Shown here piece by piece: positions 29,801 through 39,740 of a stretch of 64,000 nucleotides of DNA (positions within the stretch are counted from its first letter, which is position 1; every line of letters starts with the position of its first letter). A program made the position numbers and the translations under genes. The DNA lies in NCBI RefSeq assembly GCF_017592555.1, contig NZ_JAGFNS010000007.1, positions 62,001-126,000 on the forward strand, given 5' to 3'. The notes beneath the pieces were generated by a model, which did not search any database, was not told the origin of the DNA, and worked only from the letters and a program-made list of their open reading frames with translations. This DNA is from Actinoplanes flavus (lineage in GTDB: Bacteria > Actinomycetota > Actinomycetes > Mycobacteriales > Micromonosporaceae).

Positions 29801-29816
29801 TTTGCAGCGCTGCAAA
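29801..29816. promoter_or_regulatory. LacI-type operator upstream of the arabinanase
   Basis: TTTGCAGCGCTGCAAA is a perfect 16-bp palindrome with a central CG step, the hallmark of LacI/GalR-family operators. It lies 40 bp upstream of the GH43 gene start. No lacI-family gene is in the window, so the regulator should be encoded elsewhere. Confidence 0.75.
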
Positions 29817-29945
29817 ACAGGATGCACGCGCGTCGATCCGACGGCAAGGGGTTACGTCCCGGAAACCTTGTCCACGGTGCGCCGGGGAGGGCGGGGAGGG
29901 CGGTGCCGGCCCTCCCCGCCAGGGGTGGCGATCACGCCTCGTGCC

Positions 29946-30317
29946 TCAGACGTCGAGGTCGTTCTCGATGCGGCGCAGCTGATGCCGGGACATCGCGAGG
30001 TTCGCCCGGTCGCGCCGCAGCGCCACGTAGAGGAAGAGGCCCTTCCCGGACCGGCTCGTCAGCGGCCGGATCATGTGGTACTGGGTGTCCAGCGTGATCA
30101 GGATGTCCTCGATCTTCTCGGAGAGGTTCAGCATCTCCATGGCGCGCAGCTTCGCGCGTACCACGTCGGTGTTGCCCGCGGCGGCGACCGTCAGGTCGAG
30201 GTCCTTCCCGCCGCCCAGAGTGCCCAGGGCCATGCCGCTGGTGTGGTCCACGAGCGCGACGCCGATGCAGCCGTCGATCTCCATGATTTCCTTGAGTGCG
30301 GTGTCCATGTCGGGCAT
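29946..30317 (-). CDS. Roadblock/LC7 domain protein
   Basis: The 123-residue protein has the roadblock/LC7 fold pattern (ALKEIMEIDGCIGVALVDHTSGMALGTL...HMIRPLTSRSGKGLFLYVALRRDRANLAMSRHQLRRIE). Roadblock proteins act with small GTPases (MglB for MglA) or scaffold signalling. This is the last gene of a five-gene minus-strand cluster of roadblock and DUF4388-like proteins. No GTPase is nearby. Confidence 0.87.
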   Translation of the reverse strand: MPDMDTALKEIMEIDGCIGVALVDHTSGMALGTLGGGKDLDLTVAAAGNTDVVRAKLRAMEMLNLSEKIEDILITLDTQYHMIRPLTSRSGKGLFLYVALRRDRANLAMSRHQLRRIENDLDV

Positions 30318-30359
30318 GGGATTCGTTCCTCCGTTGCGGTGGGATGGGTTGTGTGACGG

Positions 30360-30848
30360 TCAGCCGGTCGCCTGGCGGCGCCGGGCGACGTTCGGCAGGG
30401 TGGCCATCGGGGTCCGCCGGGCCAGCGGGGTGGATGGACCGGCCTGCGTGGGGATCTCCGGCCGCAGCTGCGGCGCGGTGTCCAGGGCGAGGATGCGGAT
30501 CAGCCGGCGTACGCACCGCCGCGCCTCGAGATGGACCATGGCGAGGTTCGCGTCACCCGAGGTGACCACGGTGAGCAGGGCGTTGGGCCCCGCGGTGTAC
30601 GAGGTGATGTAACCGCCGTCGCACTCCACCACGGATTCCCGCAGCTCACCGTGATTGACCGCGTGCGCGAAGCGCCGGGCCAGAGCGAGGTGGGCCGCGG
30701 CCAGGGCCGCGAGGGTGTCCGGTTCGATGCCGTGCGAGTCGTGCGCGACGACCAGCCCGTCCGCGGTGGCGAGCACGCTGCCGGACAACTCCGGCACCCT
30801 GGTGCGCAGGCGGCCGAGTTCCTCGAGTACCGCCGGATCCACCGTCAT
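30360..30848 (-). CDS. Roadblock/LC7 domain protein with a C-terminal tail
   Basis: The 162-residue protein has the roadblock core in residues 1-125 (PELSGSVLATADGLVVAHDSHG...YITSYTAGPNALLTVVTSGDANLAMVHLEARRCVRRL). A basic Pro/Arg-rich tail follows (TPLARRTPMATLPNVARRRQ). It starts 38 bp downstream of the DUF4388/winged-helix gene and ends 42 bp before the last roadblock gene. Confidence 0.86.
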   Translation of the reverse strand: MTVDPAVLEELGRLRTRVPELSGSVLATADGLVVAHDSHGIEPDTLAALAAAHLALARRFAHAVNHGELRESVVECDGGYITSYTAGPNALLTVVTSGDANLAMVHLEARRCVRRLIRILALDTAPQLRPEIPTQAGPSTPLARRTPMATLPNVARRRQATG

Positions 30849-30886
30849 CCTCTCCTCGCTCCTTCGGCTGGTCGGGGGTGCGCGGG

Positions 30887-31888
30887 TCACCGCAGTGCCC
30901 TCAGTGCGGTGCGTATGCGCTTGAGCAGGACCTCGTCGGTGCCCTGGTGCACCGGCGGGCTATCGGTGGCCAGTTCCTTCGGCAGCTTCGCGCCGGGTTT
31001 CCGGCGGGCCAGGCGAGGTGGCCGGTTCGCCGCGGTGGGGCTTTCCACGGCCGCGGCGGGGTCGCTGTTCGGGGGCGGGTGCCGGGCCGTGGGTTCCGGG
31101 CTGGTGACCCCCGAGATCACCGGTACGGACGGAGCGGTCCGCTCCACCGGCGCCGAGGCGCCCCGGGGGTGCGGCAGCCGGACGAACTCGGGACTGTCGC
31201 CCGCCCGTGTCTCGGGCAGTTCGATCAGTCCGGCCGCGGCCATCCGGCGCAGTTCCTGGATGGTCGCGTATCCGGCCCGGCCGAGCAGCTGGGCCAGGTC
31301 GGCCGGGGTCCGCTGACCGTCGGCGTGGACCAGGAGCTCCCACTGCGCGGCGGTGACCGTCACCCGTTCCCGGGGCGGCCGGGTGACCGGGCTGACCGGT
31401 GCCACGTCGATCCGCCGGTTCGGGAAGATCTCGTCGAGAAGGCGGATCCGGCGGCGCACCTCCCGGCCGACCGCGGCCGCGTCGATGTGCACGACCGCGC
31501 CCAGCCAGTGGGTGGCGCCGGGCAGGAACTCGACCGGCGCCGACTCCGCGGAGAGTGCGAAGTACGCCGCGTCGTACGTCGCGCCGAGCACACACAACTC
31601 CAGCTCGCCCTGGGTGAGGTGGCCCTGCTCGACCAGCAGCCGGCCCACCCGGGCGGTCGAGGTGCCCAGGTCGAGCGCGTTCTGCCAGGTGCGCCCGGCG
31701 AGCCGCCCGGACGAGGTGAGCAGCTCGCCCACCCCGGGTGCGGCCGGCGACTCGGCGTAGATGACGCGGCCCTCGAAGACGTAGACCGCGCCGCCGGGGT
31801 GGCCACCCACCATCAGCGCGCCGGTCTGCCGTGCTTCGGCGACCCGCGTGAGCAGGTCGCCGGGCGCGGCGGTCTTCGTCGGGGCCAC
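30887..31888 (-). CDS. DUF4388-like protein with winged-helix and disordered C-terminus
   Basis: Residues 1-140 show a DUF4388 pattern (RQTGALMVGGHPGGAVYVFEGRVIYAESPAAPGVGELLTSSGRL...LEFLPG-like end). Residues 170-225 look like a winged helix (TVTAAQWELLVHADGQRTPADLAQLLGRAGYATIQELRRMAAAGLIEL). The last 110 are Pro/Ala/Arg-rich and probably disordered. DUF4388 domains sit in bacterial signalling proteins of the PatA type; binding partners are unknown. It lies between two roadblock genes in one transcription unit. Confidence 0.78.
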   Translation of the reverse strand: MAPTKTAAPGDLLTRVAEARQTGALMVGGHPGGAVYVFEGRVIYAESPAAPGVGELLTSSGRLAGRTWQNALDLGTSTARVGRLLVEQGHLTQGELELCVLGATYDAAYFALSAESAPVEFLPGATHWLGAVVHIDAAAVGREVRRRIRLLDEIFPNRRIDVAPVSPVTRPPRERVTVTAAQWELLVHADGQRTPADLAQLLGRAGYATIQELRRMAAAGLIELPETRAGDSPEFVRLPHPRGASAPVERTAPSVPVISGVTSPEPTARHPPPNSDPAAAVESPTAANRPPRLARRKPGAKLPKELATDSPPVHQGTDEVLLKRIRTALRALR

Positions 31889-31918
31889 CGATCGCTCCTT
31901 CGTGGTCAGTGGATCGGG

Positions 31919-32302
31919 TCATCGGGCCGCCACCAGTTCGTCGGCCAGGCGTTGCATCATTCGGCGGGCCACGGCGAGGTTGCCGCGGATCCGGTCCAGC
32001 CACACGTAGAGCACCAGGCGGCTGTCGAATTCGGTCTGGACCACTCGCAGGAGGTGATAGCCCCCGGCCGTGGTGATGATCAGGTCTTCCAGCAGGTCGT
32101 GCGGTACGGCCGAGACGAACAGCGATCGGCTGTTCGCGGCCTGGACCACCTCTGCCGTTCCGGCGGCGGCGGCCTCGTGGTCCTCGTTCGGCGCGGCTCC
32201 GGTCGTGGCGACCGGGAAACCCGTGGTGTAGTCGACGATGCTGGCGCCGACGGCGCCGGGAATCGTCATGGCTTCCTGTAGACAGTGGTCGACGCCGGGC
32301 AC
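31919..32302 (-). CDS. Roadblock/LC7-like protein
   Basis: This 127-residue protein (MPGVDHCLQEAMTIPGAVGASIVDYTTGFPVATTG...YHLLRVVQTEFDSRLVLYVWLDRIRGNLAVARRMMQRLADEL) aligns by pattern with the roadblock protein at 29946-30317. It has the same N-terminal helix, IVDYTTG turn and C-terminal LARR-type helix. It starts 99 bp after the first DUF4388-like gene and ends 30 bp before the second. Confidence 0.82.
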   Translation of the reverse strand: MPGVDHCLQEAMTIPGAVGASIVDYTTGFPVATTGAAPNEDHEAAAAGTAEVVQAANSRSLFVSAVPHDLLEDLIITTAGGYHLLRVVQTEFDSRLVLYVWLDRIRGNLAVARRMMQRLADELVAAR

Positions 32303-32401
32303 TTCACTCCTCAGCGTTGCGGTCGGCGGTCAGACCTTCCCGTCCGCCACCGTGGGCCATCCTCCGGTGACCGTGCGAGTACAAGTCGCACGTTCTGTGC
32401 G

Positions 32402-32908
32402 TCATGGTCCGGTGGCGGTGACCCGTTTCCGGGGCCGCCGTGGACCGGGCACGGCACGCAGCCGGGCCGCGGTGAGATGGCCCGGCGAGCCGAGTTCCAC
32501 GCCGGGCACCTCGCCCAGCCAGTGCCGCTCGCCGGGTACGAAGTGGGCCGGCGCGTCGGCCTGCTGCAACAGCACGTGGGCGGCGTCGGCGATGACCGTC
32601 GCCACCCGCAGGGACAGTTCGTTGCGGCCGAGCCAGCCGTCACGCAGCAGCACCCGGCCGACCCGGTGGCCGCCGCGGCCCTCCGCGTACACGGCCCGCC
32701 AGGTCTGTCGGGCGAGCCGGCCGGACGACACCAGCCGTTCGCCGAGACCCGGGCAGGCGGGCGACTCGGCGTACGAGATGCGGCCGGTGATCAGGTAGAG
32801 CACCCCACCCGGCACGCCGCCGATGTGCAGCGCGCCGGTCCGGCCGGACTCGCCCAGTTCGGTGAGCAGGCGCCGCATCGATGCGGTCGCCGGTGAACCA
32901 GGAATCAC
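32402..32908 (-). CDS. DUF4388-like protein, short paralogue
   Basis: The 168-residue protein is a paralogue of the N-terminal part of the gene at 30887-31888. Shared blocks are GALHIGGVPGGVLYLITGRISYAESPACPGLGERLVSSGRLARQTWRA and FVPGERHWLGEVPGVEL. It lacks the winged helix. It is the first gene of the cluster. The start is GTG 32908 or ATG 32878. Confidence 0.78.
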   Translation of the reverse strand: MIPGSPATASMRRLLTELGESGRTGALHIGGVPGGVLYLITGRISYAESPACPGLGERLVSSGRLARQTWRAVYAEGRGGHRVGRVLLRDGWLGRNELSLRVATVIADAAHVLLQQADAPAHFVPGERHWLGEVPGVELGSPGHLTAARLRAVPGPRRPRKRVTATGP

Positions 32909-33029
32909 GGATTGTCATCCTGAGGCAATCATCGAGTGACGTCGTCGCACGCACGGTGCGCTGTTTCGTCCCGGTTCACCCGCCCGGGTCGCGTAACATG
33001 ATCGCCATCTGTCGATCCCGGGAGGCAGG

Positions 33030-33374
33030 ATGCCCAGTCGGTGGGAGCAGGTCGTGGTGGACTGCGCGGACCCGGCGCGGCTGGCCCGATGGTGGGCCGA
33101 GGCGCTCGATTACGTGATCGTGCACGAGACCCCGGACGAGGTGGAGATCCGTCGCACCCCCGATGAGCTGCCAGGACTGCTGTTCGGTGTGAGCCCCGAC
33201 GTCAAGCGGCACAAGAACCGGCTGCACCTCGACCTGCGCCCGGACGATCAGGCGGCCGAGGTGGAACGGCTCGTCGGGATGGGCGCCCGCCCGGTCGACG
33301 TCGGTCAGGTGGAGGTGCCCTGGGTGGTGCTGGCCGACCCGGAGGGCAACGAGTTCTGCGTGCTGAGCGCCTGA
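33030..33374 (+). CDS. VOC (glyoxalase-like) domain protein
   Basis: This 114-residue protein has two beta-alpha-beta units of the VOC fold (WEQVVVDCADPARLARWWAEALDY and WVVLADPEGNEFCVLSA). It is the short stand-alone glyoxalase_6 type frequent in Actinobacteria. The metal site and substrate are not certain. It lies 31 bp before dgt. Confidence 0.86.
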   Translation: MPSRWEQVVVDCADPARLARWWAEALDYVIVHETPDEVEIRRTPDELPGLLFGVSPDVKRHKNRLHLDLRPDDQAAEVERLVGMGARPVDVGQVEVPWVVLADPEGNEFCVLSA

Positions 33375-33405
33375 CCCGGCGGTCATCCGGCTTAGGGTGG
33401 GGATC

Positions 33406-34617
33406 ATGACGGCCGCCGACGCTCAGCGGTGGGCAGCCGAGCCCGCCAAGGACAGCGGGTACGGTCGCACGCCGTACCAGCGCGACCGCGCCCGGGTGCT
33501 GCACTCGGCCGCGTTCCGCCGGCTCGCCGCGAAGACCCAGGTGCACACCGCCGGGTCGGACGACTTCCTGCGTACCCGGCTCACCCACTCGCTGGAGGTC
33601 GCGCAGATCTCCCGGGAGATGGGCGCCCGGCTGGGCTGCGACCCGGACGTGGTGGACGTCGCCGGCCTGGCCCACGACCTGGGGCACCCACCCTTCGGGC
33701 ACAACGGCGAGGCGGCCCTGGACGCGGTCGCCGGGCCGTGCGGCGGCTTCGAGGGCAACGCGCAGACCCTTCGGGTGATCACCCGCCTGGAGGCGAAGGA
33801 GCCCGGCGCCGGCCTCAACCTGACCCGGGCCACCCTGGACGCCTGCTCCAAGTACCCGTGGTTCCGCAAACCCGGCTACCGCAAGTTCGGGGTGTACGCC
33901 GACGACCGCCCGGTCTTCGATTGGCTGCGCGACGGGCGCACCGACGAGCGCCGCTGCCTGGAGGCCCAGGTCATGGACTGGGCCGACGACGTCGCCTACT
34001 CGGTGCACGACGTCGAGGACGGGGTGCACGGCGGCTACATCGACCTGGACACGCTGCGCGACGCGGGGGAGCGGGCCGAGCTCTGCGCCGACGTGGCCGC
34101 CACCTACTCCACCGAGACGCCCGGCGAGCTGGCCGCCGCTCTCGACCGGCTGCTCGCCGACCCGGCCGTGGCGGGCGTCCGCGGCTACGACGGCTCGTAC
34201 CGGTCCCTGGTCGCCCTCAAGCGCATGACCAGCGTGCTGACCGGCCGGTTCGTCGCCTCGGCGGTGGGCGCCACCCAGAGCCGGCACGGCGCCGGGCCGC
34301 TGCGCCGGTACGACGCCGACCTGATCGTCCCGCGTACCGTCCGGGACCAGTGCGCGCTGCTCAAGGGCATGGCGCTGCGCTACGTGATGCGTACCCGGGC
34401 CGCCGAGGACTGGTACGAGCAGCAGCGGACCATCCTCATCGAGCTGGTGGAGGCGCTCACCCGTACCCCGGAGAGGTTGGATCCGCTCTTCCGGCCGCTT
34501 TTCGCGGCCGCCGCGGACGACGCCGCGGCACTGCGCGTGGTGATCGACCAGGTCGCGTCGCTCACCGACCACGCCGCGGTGGCGTGGCACCGGACCCTGC
34601 TGGCGGGCCGCCGGTAG
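33406..34617 (+). CDS. dgt: Deoxyguanosinetriphosphate triphosphohydrolase (HD domain)
   Basis: The enzyme removes triphosphate from dNTPs. The 403-residue protein has the N-terminal RTPYQRDRARVLHSAAFRRLAAKTQV and the HD metal ligands His61 (RLTHSLEV) and His90-Asp91 (LAHDLGHPPFGHNGE). It sits just upstream of dnaG, a conserved actinobacterial pair. The ATG at 33406 was preferred over a GTG nine bases earlier. Confidence 0.94.
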   Translation: MTAADAQRWAAEPAKDSGYGRTPYQRDRARVLHSAAFRRLAAKTQVHTAGSDDFLRTRLTHSLEVAQISREMGARLGCDPDVVDVAGLAHDLGHPPFGHNGEAALDAVAGPCGGFEGNAQTLRVITRLEAKEPGAGLNLTRATLDACSKYPWFRKPGYRKFGVYADDRPVFDWLRDGRTDERRCLEAQVMDWADDVAYSVHDVEDGVHGGYIDLDTLRDAGERAELCADVAATYSTETPGELAAALDRLLADPAVAGVRGYDGSYRSLVALKRMTSVLTGRFVASAVGATQSRHGAGPLRRYDADLIVPRTVRDQCALLKGMALRYVMRTRAAEDWYEQQRTILIELVEALTRTPERLDPLFRPLFAAAADDAAALRVVIDQVASLTDHAAVAWHRTLLAGRR

Positions 34618-34637
34618 CGCGAGGCAGGATGTATGCC

Positions 34638-36494
34638 GTGGCGGGCAGGGTCAAGGACGAGGACATCGCACTGGTCCGGGACCGGACCTCGATCGTCGAG
34701 GTGATCAGCGATACGGTCACCCTACGGTCGGCGGGCGGCGGCAATCTCAAGGGGCTGTGCCCCTTCCACGACGAGAAGACGCCGTCGTTCAACGTCTCAC
34801 CGGCCCGTAACGTCTACTTCTGCCACGGTTGCGGGCAGGGCGGCGACGCGATCAAGTTCCTGATGGACGCCGAGCACCTGTCGTTCATCGAGTCGGTGGA
34901 GCGCCTGGCCGGCAAGGCCGGCATCCAGCTGCGCTACGACACCGAACCGGGTGCTCCGGCCGGCCCGCGCCCGCAGACCGGCCAGCGGCAGCGGCTCATC
35001 GCCGCGCACGCCGCCGCCGTCGAGTTCTACCGCGACCAGCTCGGTTCGCCGGGGGCGCGCAAGGCGCGCGAGTTCCTGGCCGAGCGGGGTTTCGGCCGGG
35101 ACACCGCGGAACGGTACGGGTGCGGCTTCGCCCCCGACAGCTGGGACGCGCTCAGCAAGCACCTGCGTCTCAAGGGCTTCACCGCGGAGGAGCTGACCAC
35201 CGCCGGGCTGGCCAAACCGGCCCGCTCCGGCTCGCTGATCGACCGGTTCCGGCGCCGGCTGCTCTGGCCGATCCGGGATCTCGGCGGCGACGTGATCGGG
35301 TTCGGCGCCCGCAAGCTGTTCGACGACGACGACGGCCCGAAGTACCTGAACACCCCGGAGACGCCGATCTACAAGAAGTCGCACGTCCTCTACGGCATCG
35401 ACCACGCGAAACGGGAGATCGCCAAGCGGGGCCGGGCGGTGATCGTCGAGGGCTACACCGACGTGATGGCCTGCCACGAGGCCGGTGAGCCGACCGCCGT
35501 GGCGACCTGCGGCACCGCCTTCGGCGTGGATCACATCCAGGTGCTGCGGCGCCTGCTGATGGACAGCGACAGCTTCACCGGCGAGATCATCTACACCTTC
35601 GACGGCGACGCGGCCGGGCAGAAGGCGGCGCTGCGCGCCTTCGAGGAGGACCAGCGTTTCGTCGGGCGGACGTTCATCGCCGTCTCGCCGGACAACATGG
35701 ACCCCTGCGAGCTGCGCCTGGCCCGCGGTGACCTGGCGGTCCGCGACATGATCGCGGGCCGGGAGCCGCTGGTCGACTTCGCGCTGCGGCAGACCATCTC
35801 CCGCTACGATCTGGACACCGTCGAGGGCCGCGTCGAGGCGATGCGCCGCGCGGCGCCGTTGGTCGCCAAGATCAAAGACCGGGAGAAACGCCCGGAGTAC
35901 GCGCGCAAGCTCGCCGGCGACCTCGGCATGGACCTGGACCCGGTGCAGCGGGCGGTGAACAACGCGCTGCGCGGTGAGCAGGCCGAACCACGGGCCACCA
36001 CCCGGCAGCAGGCGGCGGCCGACTCGCCGCAGCGCCTGGTCGAGCGGGAGGCGCTGAAACTGGCCCTCCAGGAGCCGGTGCTGGCCGGGCCGATGTTCGA
36101 CGCGGTCGGCCCGGAGAACTACGGCGACCAGGTGTTGCAGACCGTCCGGGAGGCGATCACCCAGGCCGGTGGCGCCGCCTCGTCCACCGGCGGCGTCGTC
36201 TGGATCGAGAAGGTCCGCGACGCCTGCCCCGACATGGGCGGCCAGATGCTGGTCAGCGAGCTGGCCGTGGAGCCGCTGTACGTGGACGGCCAGGCCGACC
36301 CGTACTACGTCCAGGTCACCCTGGCCCGGCTCCAGGGCGGGGCGCTCGCCACCCGCATCCGCGACCTCAAGTCGAAGGTGCAGCGACTGAACCCGGTCGC
36401 CAACAAGGACCAGTACCTGGCTCTGGCCGGGGAGCTCTTCTCGCTCGAACAGCAGGCACGGGCCCTGCGTGACCAGGCGGCAGGTGGACTGTGA
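34638..36494 (+). CDS. dnaG: DNA primase DnaG
   Basis: The 618-residue primase has the CHC2 zinc finger (Cys41, His44, Cys62, Cys65), the catalytic core with YGCGFAPDSW, the Toprim motif VIVEGYTDVMACHEAG and YTFDGDAAGQKAA. A C-terminal DnaB-binding domain follows. It makes RNA primers at replication forks. GTG 34638 gives the family start MAGRVKDEDIALVR; ATG 34629 is an alternative. The stop overlaps the next gene (GTGA). Confidence 0.96.
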   Translation: MAGRVKDEDIALVRDRTSIVEVISDTVTLRSAGGGNLKGLCPFHDEKTPSFNVSPARNVYFCHGCGQGGDAIKFLMDAEHLSFIESVERLAGKAGIQLRYDTEPGAPAGPRPQTGQRQRLIAAHAAAVEFYRDQLGSPGARKAREFLAERGFGRDTAERYGCGFAPDSWDALSKHLRLKGFTAEELTTAGLAKPARSGSLIDRFRRRLLWPIRDLGGDVIGFGARKLFDDDDGPKYLNTPETPIYKKSHVLYGIDHAKREIAKRGRAVIVEGYTDVMACHEAGEPTAVATCGTAFGVDHIQVLRRLLMDSDSFTGEIIYTFDGDAAGQKAALRAFEEDQRFVGRTFIAVSPDNMDPCELRLARGDLAVRDMIAGREPLVDFALRQTISRYDLDTVEGRVEAMRRAAPLVAKIKDREKRPEYARKLAGDLGMDLDPVQRAVNNALRGEQAEPRATTRQQAAADSPQRLVEREALKLALQEPVLAGPMFDAVGPENYGDQVLQTVREAITQAGGAASSTGGVVWIEKVRDACPDMGGQMLVSELAVEPLYVDGQADPYYVQVTLARLQGGALATRIRDLKSKVQRLNPVANKDQYLALAGELFSLEQQARALRDQAAGGL

Positions 36495-37027
36495 AGCTCT
36501 TCCGACGGCGACCCGTGCTCCCGGCCCGCCTGCGGCCCCCGCTGGCCGCCGAGGAGCGGATCCTGGCCTGGTCCGCGGCCGGCGACGTGGCCGGGACGGA
36601 GGACGTGGTGGTCGCCACGAACCACGGGCTCTGGCTGCCGTCGGCGGTCGAGCGGCTCGGCTGGCACGAGATCCACAAGGCCGTCTGGTCCGGGCGGGAG
36701 CTGCGGATCACCCCGGCCGAGGTGCTGGCCGAACGCGACGGCTACACCGTGCTGGTGGACGGCCCCGAGGTGTCGTTCCTGCTGCTCGAGCCGGGCGAGC
36801 TGCCGGACCAGGTGCGGACCAGGGTGACCCGCTCGGTGGCGTACACGACCTATCACCCGCTGCCCGGGGGCGCGGTCCGGGTGGTCGGCCGCCGGGTCGC
36901 CGGGCGCGACGGGCTGAGCTGGGCGGTCCGCTACGACTCGGGTACGCCCGCGGACTCCCCGGAGACCGTCGAGGCCACCGGCGACCTGGTCGGGGCGGCC
37001 CGCTCGGCGACCGATCCCAGGGACTGA
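36491..37027 (+). CDS. Conserved hypothetical protein downstream of dnaG
   Basis: This 178-residue protein (MKLFRRRPVLPARLRPPLAAEERILAWSAAGDVAGTEDVVVATNHGLWLP...) has no membrane segments and an all-beta look, PH-like in its N-terminal half. Equivalents commonly follow dnaG in Actinobacteria and have no assigned role. The GTG start overlaps the dnaG stop. Confidence 0.85.
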   Translation: MKLFRRRPVLPARLRPPLAAEERILAWSAAGDVAGTEDVVVATNHGLWLPSAVERLGWHEIHKAVWSGRELRITPAEVLAERDGYTVLVDGPEVSFLLLEPGELPDQVRTRVTRSVAYTTYHPLPGGAVRVVGRRVAGRDGLSWAVRYDSGTPADSPETVEATGDLVGAARSATDPRD

Positions 37028-37059
37028 AATCTGTCGTACCCCACCCGTAGGGTCGGGGC

Positions 37060-37983
<924 letters not shown>

Positions 37984-37984
37984 G

Positions 37985-38743
37985 ATGACCCCTTCGCTGC
38001 AGGTGATGGAGTACCACCTGGTCAACTACCGGCGCACGTGGCGGGCCAGTGTGCTCTCCTCCCTGGTGCTGCCGCTGCTGACCATGCTCGGGTTCGGGGT
38101 CGGCGTCGGCGCCTACGTGACCGGCGGCGTCGAGGGCGTCGACTATCTCCCGTGGATGGTGCCGGGCCTGATCGCCTCGACCGCCGTGCAGGGCGCGATC
38201 GGCGAGTCCACCTGGCCGGTGCTGAGTTCCTTCGAGTGGGTGAAGACCTACTTCGCGCAGTCCGCCGCGCCGCTGCGGGTCGCCGACATCCTCGGCGGGC
38301 ACCTCGCCTTCATGCTGTTCCGGGTGCTCACCAGCGTGATGGCGTTCCTGCTGGTCGCGGCCCTCTTCGGGGCACTGCGGTCGCCGTGGGCGCTGGCCGT
38401 CCTGCCGATCGCGCTGCTGCTCGCGCTGGCCGTGGCCGCCCCGGTGGCCGCGTACACGGCGTCGGTGTCCACCGATATGTACCTGGCGATCCTCATCCGC
38501 TTCGCGGTGCTGCCGATGTCGCTGTTCTCCGGGGTGTTCTTCCCGATCGAGTCGCTGCCCGAGGTGCTGCGCTGGGTGGCGTTCGTGTTGCCCCTCTGGC
38601 ACGGCGTCGACCTGTGCCGCGCCGCCACCCTCGGGATCGACCCCGGGCCCGGGGCCGTGTGGCAGGCGCTCTACCTGGTGGCGTGGGGTGTGGCCGGGTG
38701 GTTCCTGGCGCACTGGCGCTACCGCGGCCGGTTGGTGATCTGA
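37985..38743 (+). CDS. ABC-2 type permease (first)
   Basis: The 252-residue protein has six hydrophobic segments and the ABC-2 pattern (MPGLIAST-like VPGLIASTAVQGAIGEST and SLFSGVFFPIESLPEVLRWVAFVLPLWHGVDLCRAATLG). Its ATG follows the ATPase stop after 1 bp. Confidence 0.9.
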   Translation: MTPSLQVMEYHLVNYRRTWRASVLSSLVLPLLTMLGFGVGVGAYVTGGVEGVDYLPWMVPGLIASTAVQGAIGESTWPVLSSFEWVKTYFAQSAAPLRVADILGGHLAFMLFRVLTSVMAFLLVAALFGALRSPWALAVLPIALLLALAVAAPVAAYTASVSTDMYLAILIRFAVLPMSLFSGVFFPIESLPEVLRWVAFVLPLWHGVDLCRAATLGIDPGPGAVWQALYLVAWGVAGWFLAHWRYRGRLVI

Positions 38744-38758
38744 GATGACGTCCGAGAG

Positions 38759-39583
38759 GTGCGTGCGATCGTGCTGACGTTGGTGCTGCCCCGCCGGCTG
38801 GTGGGCCTCGAGGGCGCCGCGCGCCGGTCGGCCTCGGTCGCCCAGCGCAACGTCGACGCGCTGAAGACGGCGTACTGGCTGGTCATGCTCGGCGGGCTGC
38901 TGGAGCCGGTGCTCTACCTGTTCTCCATCGGGGTCGGGGTGGGCGGGCTGGTCGGGGAGATCGCCCTGCCCGGCGGCCGCACGATCGGTTATGCGGAGTT
39001 CGTGGCCCCGGCCATGCTGGCGTCGTCGGCGATGAGCGGGGCGCTGTCCGAGACGACCTTCAACTTCTTCGGGAAGATGAAGTTCATGCGGCTGTACGAG
39101 GGCATGCTCGCCACGCCCGTGCGGCCCATCGAGATCGCGCTCGGCGAGCTGTCCTGGGCCATGCTGCGCGGCAGTGTGTATTCGGCCGCCTTCCTGGTGA
39201 TCATGGTGCTGCTGGACCTGACCACCCCGGCCCGGGCGCTGCTGGCCTTCCCGGCCGCGGTCCTGGTCGGTTTCGCCTTCGGGGCGCTTGGCATGACCAT
39301 CTCCACGCTGATCCGCGGCTGGCAGGACTTCGACATGATCGGCGCCGGGCAGTTCGCCCTGTTCCTGTTCTCCGGCACGTTCGTCCCCGCCACCACCTAC
39401 CCTCCGGTGCTGCGGTGGCTGGTGGAGGTCACCCCGCTGTACCGCGCGGTCGACCTGATCCGTGGCATCAGCATCGGCACGCTGGGCCCGGTCCAGGTGG
39501 TGGACGTGCTCTACCTGCTGGCGATGACGGGCGCCGGCCTGCTCATCGCGGGCCGCCGGATGGAGCGGCTGCTCTGCCGCTGA
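38759..39583 (+). CDS. ABC-2 type permease (second)
   Basis: The 274-residue permease is a divergent paralogue of the previous one, with six hydrophobic segments. Parallel motifs are VAPAMLASSAMSGALSETT and FLFSGTFVPATTYPPVLRWLVEVTPLYRAVDLIRGISIG. It lies 15 bp downstream. The start is GTG 38759 or the GTG at 38771. Confidence 0.9.
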   Translation: MRAIVLTLVLPRRLVGLEGAARRSASVAQRNVDALKTAYWLVMLGGLLEPVLYLFSIGVGVGGLVGEIALPGGRTIGYAEFVAPAMLASSAMSGALSETTFNFFGKMKFMRLYEGMLATPVRPIEIALGELSWAMLRGSVYSAAFLVIMVLLDLTTPARALLAFPAAVLVGFAFGALGMTISTLIRGWQDFDMIGAGQFALFLFSGTFVPATTYPPVLRWLVEVTPLYRAVDLIRGISIGTLGPVQVVDVLYLLAMTGAGLLIAGRRMERLLCR

Positions 39584-39740
39584 CCGTGGGGCGCGTCCCC
39601 TTCGGGTCGCGCCCCGCCACGGACGGTTAACGCGACCCTCCGGCGGGCAACAGATGCACAGGCCGTCCGTGCTCACCATGACGGGGACACGGTGGGTGGA
39701 CCGGCCGGGAGCCATCGCTGATGCCCGGAGGGACCCCGCC

